From IMG/VR virus record IMGVR_UViG_3300036851_000218, positions 1 through 64,000 of that record: a stretch of DNA of 64,000 nucleotides; one strand, 5' to 3'. Both the position numbers and the translations under genes were made by a program. The notes under the pieces were generated by a model that saw only the letters and a list, made by a program, of their open reading frames with translations, did not search any database and had not been told where the DNA came from. Positions 41,199 to 50,700 of this stretch are shown here, piece after piece; within the stretch, counting starts at the first letter, position 1; every line of letters begins with the position of its first letter. Source of the DNA: a virus.

Positions 41199-42019
41199 TA
41201 TTGTGCTACCTCTAAAGTATAAAAGCCATAAACTAGGCTAGTGAAATGGGAAGGTCTTAATCCAGCAGAAGCGGACAGAGACGCTTGATAATTTAAACCG
41301 CGTACACCCCCACCTGCACCGCCAGGAGAGAACATGCTAACTCTAAGCTGTAGTGTTGATGGGCCTGTCAAAGTTACGGGATGCGTGTGCCGGATGTACT
41401 GAGGTATCCAGTTGGTGGCAAATGTCCCACCTGAAAATTCTCCGTAGCCGTCGGTATTTGCGGCTGTACCAAATTGAGTGTGATGATAATTCTGAGTAAC
41501 TACGCTGCCTAAGACTGAGTACGACCAACGAATGGCGGCTGCGCTATAAAAAGATAAATAGAACCTTAGTCGGGAAGGGATGCTATCTAATAGAGTTCCA
41601 TTTGAAGGGATGAAAGTTGCAATTGTGTCAGCAAAGTTTGAACCAAGCGCCGTGTTTTCATTAGTGATTGCTAAAAAAGGTACTATTGAGTATATTGTTC
41701 CAGGCTGACGAGTGTAAGTGACGGGTACAACCACTCCACTGATAACTGTAAAGCTACCACCAAACCTAGCATTGCTAGTATCGTACCACAACAAACTTGC
41801 TCCGTCTGTAATAGGTAATGTCTTACCTTGACGCAACCACTCCGATTCCCAAAACCCTTGACCTGGAATTGATGGGCTGTAGATTATAATTTGTGGACGG
41901 ATGTTGTCATTAATATCTGTTTGTAAATCAGATATAACTTCCAGATTGTCCGCCATTAACTCCGGTTGTTCATCACAATCGCATGACCAATCTAATACAA
42001 TGGGTGTTTCAATTGCCAT
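41198..42019 (-). CDS. Tail-tip protein, family member 1 (273 aa)
   Basis: First of five genes with the shared N-terminal module (IIYSPSIPGQGFWESEWLRQ and SLLWYDTSNARFGGSFT). The C-terminal part has VTQNYHHTQFGTAANTDG and a beta-rich pattern, related to the NYH segment of members 4 and 5. It directly follows the Tal-like gene, where tail fibres or receptor-binding proteins usually begin. Function inferred from position. Confidence 0.6.
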   Translation of the reverse strand: MAIETPIVLDWSCDCDEQPELMADNLEVISDLQTDINDNIRPQIIIYSPSIPGQGFWESEWLRQGKTLPITDGASLLWYDTSNARFGGSFTVISGVVVPVTYTRQPGTIYSIVPFLAITNENTALGSNFADTIATFIPSNGTLLDSIPSRLRFYLSFYSAAAIRWSYSVLGSVVTQNYHHTQFGTAANTDGYGEFSGGTFATNWIPQYIRHTHPVTLTGPSTLQLRVSMFSPGGAGGGVRGLNYQASLSASAGLRPSHFTSLVYGFYTLEVAQ

Positions 42020-42022
42020 ATT

Positions 42023-43618
42023 TTATATCCACACAATATGGGTAGTCAAGGTTGCACTATAGGCATTGACCCACCCTACGTTTTTTAAGCCGATTTTCAT
42101 AACTGCATCCCCGCCAAAGACAGGATCACTAACTATCTCAGCAATAACTGTCCCGTCAGGTGATGTTCCGTAGGATGCCCCCACTAAATAAACATTAGTT
42201 GCACCCACTGGCGCAGCAGGAAGGTCTATCGTTACTTGCCGAGCCGTTAAACCATTGCTGAGTTCGTCGTCCGCACCCCCACCCGACACATTCGTAACAA
42301 TTGTAGCAAATACAGGTGTAAATGCAGGGGCATAAACCGCACCTGCGGGTGGAGATTCTCGTTTTGTTTCGTCGTACACACTAACAAACAAATCTTCTTG
42401 TTCTACTAAGGTCGCTCCATCTATTAGATCAAATTCCCAAACAGTTTTATCACCTGAAAAGTCAACCGATAAAGCCGTAACTCGAATATCATCATCTATA
42501 GAAGACTCAACAAATTCTACTTCGTCGGTAAACGGATCAATAATTGGTTGGCGATAAGTTGCATGAACGAATACGGTGTCTCCGACATCAACATATAGAT
42601 TATCCCCAATTGCAGACACCGACACTTCTCGAACATTACTAGAATGGTCTTGAAGGAAAGCCACACCCCGCTGGTACAAAGATAGGGCAGCAGCATTGAT
42701 AGCTGCTAAAGTTGCATTCCCCGATTCTTTGGGGGGTGTATATTGCGTGTAACGTTCAACAGATTGAGAACCCTCTAAAGCTGACACCGAGTTATTATGG
42801 ATATAATATACATAATTGGCTATTTCGGTAACGATGGGGAAATCAGGATCAGCCGACAATGCGGGGTTCGCCACCAGTGAATCCCTCAAAGTGATAGCGC
42901 GGGTTACGCCCAAGTTGTCTTGGACATCTCCACCAATAACTTCAACTGCATTAATAATATCCGTCAAAGTAACACTTTGGTTTATATCAATGATAGCTCC
43001 GTCGCTCTCTAAGAACTCTTGTACTAACTCCCCATCCGGCGGACGGTGAAGTTCGATACCACTCAGTTCTGAAAATGAGCCAACATCGATAGAATGTTTA
43101 CCTGCAACAAAGCCCCCATAACGGAAGAATACACCTGGGATGCCCTCTATTAAAGTTACAATCTGAGGGAGAAGTCGCTTTTCGGAACGTAGGTCAATCG
43201 TCGTAACTTGAGTAGGATTTTCCAGGGTGTTTATTTTATTTAAACGCCATCCAGCCCGTCGTAACAATTCGCCCAAAATAAGCAGAAGTTCCTTACTCTC
43301 GTAGTAGGCTTGGCTGTAAGCCCTGACAGAGTATAGGTCATCCAATCGACCTCTTCCTTGCAAACTCAAAACCAATTCGTTCTTACTCCATTTTTCTGAA
43401 AACTGTTGTAAGACTCCTTCAATCAGCAATTCATTATTGTAATAAATTTCAACATTATTGCCTTCGGCTACGCCTTGAACAGCAAGAACATTTTTAGGAA
43501 ACGACCCACTCCACGATGAACTTTGATTTAAAGTCCACTTTATATTAGCCGACAAAGCGGGAGTGTCGGCTATTACGGTGTCTGTATCAACATCTATAAA
43601 TCTAAATCTAACACTCAT
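42023..43618 (-). CDS. Tail-associated baseplate hub protein, Tal-like (531 aa)
   Basis: It follows the Dit-like gene, as Tal does in siphophages. The N-terminal 380 residues have the feel of the gpD/gp27-like hub fold (LSLQGRGRLDDLYSVRA, LLLILGELLRRAGWRLN, YVDVGDTVFVHATYRQ). The last 150 residues add a beta-rich C-terminal domain after a Pro/Ala hinge (RESPPAGAVYAPAFTPVF). It should form the trimeric hub below Dit and start the fibre section. No lysin domain is visible. Confidence 0.65.
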   Translation of the reverse strand: MSVRFRFIDVDTDTVIADTPALSANIKWTLNQSSSWSGSFPKNVLAVQGVAEGNNVEIYYNNELLIEGVLQQFSEKWSKNELVLSLQGRGRLDDLYSVRAYSQAYYESKELLLILGELLRRAGWRLNKINTLENPTQVTTIDLRSEKRLLPQIVTLIEGIPGVFFRYGGFVAGKHSIDVGSFSELSGIELHRPPDGELVQEFLESDGAIIDINQSVTLTDIINAVEVIGGDVQDNLGVTRAITLRDSLVANPALSADPDFPIVTEIANYVYYIHNNSVSALEGSQSVERYTQYTPPKESGNATLAAINAAALSLYQRGVAFLQDHSSNVREVSVSAIGDNLYVDVGDTVFVHATYRQPIIDPFTDEVEFVESSIDDDIRVTALSVDFSGDKTVWEFDLIDGATLVEQEDLFVSVYDETKRESPPAGAVYAPAFTPVFATIVTNVSGGGADDELSNGLTARQVTIDLPAAPVGATNVYLVGASYGTSPDGTVIAEIVSDPVFGGDAVMKIGLKNVGWVNAYSATLTTHIVWI

Positions 43619-44766
43619 TAGTACAACCCAAAATCATGCAGATAAGCGGCTTCATAATTTAAATCATCAGACAGATATTCTATCTTATTGTAACCACGAC
43701 CTGTCTCTCCTGGATACGCACCAGGGTAGCTCCATCGAGGTCTTACGCCAGAAAGGATTTCACCGCCTCGTATGACGAAGCCAGGGAAAGGTGAAGCATA
43801 GCCTGTTACTATCTGGTCAGTTGTCAACAGACCCCCCAAACCTCCATTTATTAAATCTGTATTTAACTGTGCAAGGTCTAAGGTGCTTTCATCGACAAGG
43901 TTTGATTGACTAAAATAGTTATAATTTCTCGTAACTCGCAGGGTGATAGTTCCGGTGAGGTTACTAAAATTTGTGAAGGAGTACACACTATTTGGACTTG
44001 CGCTCCATCTTTCGGGATCGGAATTAAAACTATGTTCTCCAATGGAAACGTAGTCTGACCCAATGCCACCCATTCGTCCATTTGTATATTTCAACCCCCA
44101 ATACGACGGATCGTACTTTGATAATGTTACCCCCCAACGAAAGAAGTAACCCTTACGGTGTAACTCACTCAATCTGTTTGGCAAAATAAATGTATTACTG
44201 ATCGATCCACTTCGGAGTGTAGGAGACAACGGATTGACAATTTTATCTTTTCGATACTCCCACTCCCAAGAATTTAGTGCTTTCCATTTTGTTCCAAGTA
44301 CCATTGATATAGATACAGGGAAAGTTGACGCTGACCAGGGTTTCTTTGAACTATGATATGAGCTATCTTGTGGTAGCTTTGTTATTATACCATAATTTAC
44401 GATCCAGTCAAGAGTGGTATTACAAGCAGAACAACAAGACCCTTCGGGTACATGCTCACATTCTTCATAATGAAACCCAATAACAGGTGTTAGCGGAATA
44501 CCACCCATTGACAGCAAACGATTAAATAGTGCCTGTGCGGATATTTGATCTTCGTCACAAACAAACATACCTTTTAATTCTAATTTTTGTGACTCACTCA
44601 AAGGGCGACCCAAATCGGAGAACAGATGTTCACCAGATGTTTGTGTGAATTCAGTAGTTGGCGCTTTCCACTCACGATTAGCATCCAGACTAACTTCGCC
44701 GCTATCAAAATTTCTAAGATTAAAGAATAGAGGTAAATCCCCTATCTGATAAATCATCAAACCCAT
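43618..44766 (-). CDS. Distal tail protein, Dit-like (382 aa)
   Basis: Directly after the tape measure gene, with GGGGAGAAG as ribosome binding site inside it. An N-terminal LPLFFNLRNFDSGEVSLDA followed by a cysteine-containing insert (HEEC-like: YEECEHVPEGSCCSAC), then a beta-rich C-terminal part. The position and size suit the Dit ring between tail tube and hub. The four-Cys cluster in the insert (residues about 120-135) may bind metal and is unusual for Dit. Confidence 0.65.
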   Translation of the reverse strand: MGLMIYQIGDLPLFFNLRNFDSGEVSLDANREWKAPTTEFTQTSGEHLFSDLGRPLSESQKLELKGMFVCDEDQISAQALFNRLLSMGGIPLTPVIGFHYEECEHVPEGSCCSACNTTLDWIVNYGIITKLPQDSSYHSSKKPWSASTFPVSISMVLGTKWKALNSWEWEYRKDKIVNPLSPTLRSGSISNTFILPNRLSELHRKGYFFRWGVTLSKYDPSYWGLKYTNGRMGGIGSDYVSIGEHSFNSDPERWSASPNSVYSFTNFSNLTGTITLRVTRNYNYFSQSNLVDESTLDLAQLNTDLINGGLGGLLTTDQIVTGYASPFPGFVIRGGEILSGVRPRWSYPGAYPGETGRGYNKIEYLSDDLNYEAAYLHDFGLY

Positions 44767-47700
44767 TTAACTTCTCCCCGATGTGCGTAAACGTTCACGT
44801 ATTTTAATGTCTCGGTTGCTTTGTTCTTCACGAACTAGGTCACGAACTTGTGCAGCCAGAACTTCGCCTGGAAGATTGTTACCTTGAATGGTTATGTTAA
44901 TATCGCCCTCTTGTATGCTGAATGAATTGCTTCCACTGCCAATTGCTCCATTTGGAACATTTTGTGTGGCTGGAATACCGCCGAAAGTTGGAATACCAGC
45001 GGTTGGTAATGCAGGACGAACCGCACCCCCACCAGGAGATAGTAAGAAAGCGCGTCCATTTTGGAATAGAATTTCTGGTTCGTTCTTTTCCAAAATTTCA
45101 AAGATGCCTGGGAAGACAGGTCCGCCCTCAGCGAGTCCGCCAGCAACACCAGTACCACTGCCGCCTCCTACATCCGATGCGCCGACTGTTGCCAGCTTGC
45201 CCAACACTTCATCCAGTATCACCCTCAAACCTTTTAGTTTGCCGATGACGACTTCCAGACTACGTGCAATCGATGTGCTGCTGTTCATAAAAGCAGTCTG
45301 TAGCAGAACCAGTTGGGCGCTGACTAAAGGATTTATCAACGTTAACGTTGACAGAATTGCACGTAATCCGTCCGGTATCCGACGCAAGCCACCGTTAATG
45401 GTGTTAAGCGAGTTTGTCAGGAAATCGTTTAAGGTTGTCCAGACGGTTTGTATATTAGTAGTTTCAGTTGTGAATGTGCCAGATGTAGTTGTGACAGTCG
45501 TGCTTAATAAATTCAAATTAGTGATGTTGTCATTAATCTTGGTAGCGAATTCATCAAAGGATGTCTTAGCGATTAAAATATTATCATTCAAAGTTTGGAA
45601 GTTTAGAACAAGCGCATCAACGTCCTCTTCGCTTTCAATGCCCACAAAGGTAGGAGCAAGTGGAATTTCAGGGGTGATGGGTTCACTCCCGCCTGCCCCC
45701 GCAATAGCTTCTTCTGCCTTCGTAATAAAGTCATCCTTAGTTTGCGTTGGGTCAGAGAAGATCAAGAACGGGCTGACAGGGACAGTCGGAGTTAGAGGAG
45801 CTTGTTCAGGGCCGAGTATAGCTGCTTCAAGTCCAGAAGTGAAGTCTGCACCACCGCCTTTATTTCCTGGAACGATTTCAACATCGGGGTCAACAATTAA
45901 TGTTTGATCCTGTAGAGCCGCACCCTCATCTACCAATGCTTGATACTTGGCAACAATATCGTTAATTTGCTTGATAGCTGCTTCACGTTGTTCTGCCGAT
46001 AGTTGTCCTTCACCACCAAGCGGCAACAAGTTTAAGATGTTAAGGGCTTCATCACTTGGCAGCGTACCCGCTTGCACTTCGGTGACAATAGCCCCGATGA
46101 TAGCGTTGGCTTGGTCTTGCGTTATAATCCGCTGATCGCCTGGGGCAGCTAACAACGCACCGATTTCAGTAAAGAAACGGTTCTTCAATTCTTGATCGCC
46201 GGACAAAACAATGTTCTTAGCAAAATCGTCAACCGAGCCGGACAGGTCAAGTTGACCTAAGACTTTTCCAAACTCGGTTGTATCAATGAATTGCGTTTCG
46301 TCTACTAAGGACGTTTGTAAAGCCGATAAAATCAAGCCTGCGTTTTTACGAGAGAACCGATCCAAATCATCCTGGGAGATGGTTGAGTCACCGACGGCTG
46401 CACTCAGGTTATCAATACTAAAGGTCTTTGGATCAAATACGGCTGCGGCTTTGAAGAATGGATCATCTTCGGGGTTAGTGCTGCCGATAGTGCGGATACG
46501 TGCGGCTGCATCCGACACTGCAAGTTCGATGTCAGCCCCTAAGATATTCAATTTCAATCCCAAGTCGTTAAATACTTGCGTAAAGAAGGTTGACAGGCTT
46601 TGGCCTACCGCGATAAAGGACGATTTAACTGTGAACACAAGTTGTCCCAGGATTAGTATAAATTCATCTTTGGTTTTACCTGCAATCTCAGTAATGCCGA
46701 AGAACTCAGCAATGGTAAACACTGCGTCTAATACTGTTGACCCAATGAAATCAATGATACTTGAGAATATCCCGCCTAGACTGTCGAAGGTGGCAGTCAA
46801 ATCCAGAGAGATGATCGATCCAATAAGCGAAATGATATTAAAGAATACATCAAACAACTTATCTGCATTGTTAATAGCAGATGCGATTGCCAGTAAGATA
46901 ATTCCAATCGGAACAACTGTACCTGCTAAGAATTTAGCAAAGCTGCCAAGTGCTGTAGCTAATACCGTTACTTTACTAGCCAGCGCACCCGCACCTGCGG
47001 CTGCTGCTCCGCCTCCCACTCCTGCCAACGTACCGATAAAACTGACAACTGTACCAATGCCTGCTAATATAGCTTGACCATTGTACAGAGCTAGTGCAAC
47101 AGCTATCGCTGTGAACACTACTGCAATCTTATCTTTCTTCTCCTGTGGCAGTTCAGCGAAAGATTGTACCGCTTTTATGAACAGAATTACGGGGGAGAAT
47201 ATGATTGTGCCAATTACCGAAATGAACGGTGTGGCAATCTGTATAACTCGATCAATAGTGTCTCGAATGCCTTCAATTACGCCTTTGACACCGTTAATAA
47301 AGTTAATAATTCCATTGCCCACATTCACCAGTAATGTGTCAACACCACCAGCTAGTTTCTCAACAGTGGATCGAACATCGGCTTCGGTTTGTCCAAAGAT
47401 TGTATCGATACCAAACAACCCTAATATGTCAAAAGTGATACCCGTTGCAACAGATAACCCGAAATCTACCAGTTTGCCAGCCGCCGATGCAACATCCAAA
47501 TCAAGCAATGAGTCGATTGCATCCACTAAAATAGCGCCGTTTTCAGCTATGTTTTTAATGGTTAATACAATTGAAGCCAGCCCACCAAATCGTAGCAGGG
47601 AAGATACAACACTGCTTATGCCTGCGGCTACCGCCGGATTGAGTAGAACCAGTGTCCCACCAATACCTGCAATTGCAGCAGCAATAATACCGATCTTATT

Positions 47701-50700
47701 ACTGTCTAGTTCTGATAGCGCCTGAATGAAATCACCAATTCCAGCTAATGGTGCAGTTAAAGTTTCCAGGCCAAGTGAAACCAAGTTGCTAACGAAGTCG
47801 AATATACCTTGCAACACGTCCTGGAAAGTAGCTACGTTTTCTGAGCCTTCTGATAATGTATTACCAGAGAAGATGTCAACAACGGTTTGTATCGCTTCTC
47901 CTATTTTAGAGAAGATCGTACCGATGTTGTCAAAGATGGTCGTTTCATTATCGTTCAGGAAGAAATCGCGGATGTTATCAATCGCTCCCTGGAAGGCGGT
48001 CTTTAATGTCTCCTCCGCGTTGGTTGTATCCAGATTAAGCAGATCACCGATGGTCAAGAAACCATCCATCACTGCATCCGCAAGACCCTGTAGAATGTCA
48101 GTAGCAATACCAGCAAACTTAGCAGCGGGGTTGTCACCTAAGAATTCGCTTATAGCTGTGCCAACACCATTTAAAATTGTTTGGCCTAGAGAAGTAAAGC
48201 TATCAAATCCGAGTAGTCCGGCTATACCATCTAACGCAAAACTCAACAGTCCGCTTATCACTTCGGCAAGCTGTTGGATTATATTGGCGTTAGGGGTTAA
48301 TTTAATATCGAAAACGTTGGCTAGTAAGTCTTGGATGACTTTGCCGATTGTTTCTCCGATGTTTCCCGCTTGATCTAAAGCGCCGGAGAAATCTCCTGCA
48401 AACAATAATCGGAAGAATTCTGCAAATTGAGATACCAAATTACCGACGAAATCAAATATAGACTTGAAATCGATTGATCGGATCAAGTCTCTTAATGGTA
48501 GAATGATGTTGTCGCTTAAGAACTTTAAGCCAGCCGACAATGTGTTCAGAACATTTGTAACAACGTCCAGCAAGTTAAACTCAGCTATGGCTTGCCCCCC
48601 ACCTGGGAATAGGGCTGCGAACAAATCGCCAAACAAACCAACTACGTTACTGACTAAATTGCCAAGCGTTTCAACGAACAGAATGATTGGTTCGACACCT
48701 GATCCGAAAGACTTACGGATTGCAGTAGCTAGATCATCACCTGCCAGTAAATTAAACAGCGTGTCTACTATACCACCGAAGAGGCCAGTGAGTACCCGTT
48801 CGACTTCGCGGAATACGTCACCAATTTCAGTCAAGCCCAGGAAGTCGAACAACGCTGTAGCCAGTTTTCCAGGTGTGAACAGGAAACTGAATAAACTCGT
48901 CAGGAAACTGCTGATGCCTTCACGGTTGTTGAGTATTAAAGTCTTTACGCCTTCAATAGCTCTGCCGATTAAGGAAGCAATTGCTTCACCGATCTTACCA
49001 GCGTCTAATAGTTTTATTTCATTGACCAGATCAACCCCAAACAAACCCTGAATAGTTTGCAGAGCCAATGATCCAATCTTAGAGAAACCAGCCGTCAAGG
49101 ATTGTTGGGCAAAAGCCAGGGCTTGATCGATCCCACCACCGCTTGTTAAGATAGTGAAGAAGCCAGCGGCGGCATTACCGATTTGAGTGAACGCACCTTT
49201 TAACTGATTTAACCCGCTGCGGAGATTCCCAAACAGAACTCTGACGTTATCGCCTGTCGCTTCAAGTCCTGATTTATCTAACAGGAATTTAATCAAGGGG
49301 TTGGCAGCAAAACTGTCTGCGCTCGTTTGACTTAGAATACCGTTCTGGAAGAAGCCAGCGAACAGGCTAATTGCACTGCCCACTCTGTTCAAGTTAGCTG
49401 CAAAAGTTTTAGCAGGGGCGGCTAAGCCATTAAAAATATTACTAAACGTTTGACCAACTGACTCTAAACTGGCATCCCCACCACCAAACACGATACCAAG
49501 TAAATTACTGATAGACGTAGCGACGTTACCAACAGCAGAAAACACTAGCCCCAATGAGTCTTTCAAAGCGGTAAGAGCATCGGATGCTCCACCTACATTA
49601 GTAGAGAATATTTTTATTAAAGATCGGAAACCGGAAGCCAGTGCCGTCAAGATCAACACTAGAGGACCGGCAATCACAGCGAAAGCTGCTAAGCCCCCTA
49701 GAAACGCCAAGAAGCTACCGAGGGCAGTTGCCAATATCGACAAAACTCCGGTAAATGTTAATAGCGGAGTCACAACCCCTAAGATAGCCGCACCGAATGT
49801 TATGAACCCACCTGTTATAACTAACGCCGTTCCAAGTATAGATGCCAAAGCTGCACCGAATGTAGCAGCGGTAGCAGCGGTAGCCAACAGTTCACCGTCA
49901 ATGGTTAATAGGGTATTAACAAACGCCAACATAACATTTGCTAGGGGACGGAAAATCGTATCAATCAGGGGCAGGAATACGTTCTTTAATAGTGTTTCAA
50001 ACGAACCCTTAATCTGGTCAACCGTAGCGCCGAACGTATCTAATAATTGCTGCGCTCGTTCGGCAGCAGTGGGGAAACGTCCAGTCTCATCAATGAAGTT
50101 TTGGATAGCGTCTGTACCTTCACCAATCAGAATGGCAGCACCTTGCTGACCAAATGTTCCAAAGATTGTCTGTATGGCTTCAAAATTTTGTTGCTGTGTA
50201 CGTGTAATTTCTAATGTAATTCGTTCTGCTTCGGATTGGCTTCCTGTAATTTCAGCAATGACAGCAGCGGCGTTGGCTTGAACCTGTGTTAGTTCACCAA
50301 CTTTTGCGTTAGCCTTATCTGTATTGAGTGCGCCAGTTACTAGGCCGTCGTTGTACTGAATAATCTGAGCCGACGCTTTAGCATAGGCTTTAGTGGCTGC
50401 GTCCAGCCGAGTAGATTGTTCGTCGGTCAAATTGCTAGTGCTGATTGTTACTGTTTTAGTTTCAGTAAACGATTTGTTTATATCGTTAATAATATCATTT
50501 AAGCTGCGGAAGTTTCCTTGCTGGTCAACTAGCGAAACACCTAGTTCGTTCAACTTACCTTTGACGGCTTCCGTTGGGCGAGTTAAATTAGACAGCAAAG
50601 AACGTAATTGTGTTCCGGCCTCTGCACCGCGAATTCCACGATCTTCAAATAAACCAAGGACAGCTACCGTCTCTTCCATTGTCAAGCCAAATTGTGTCGC

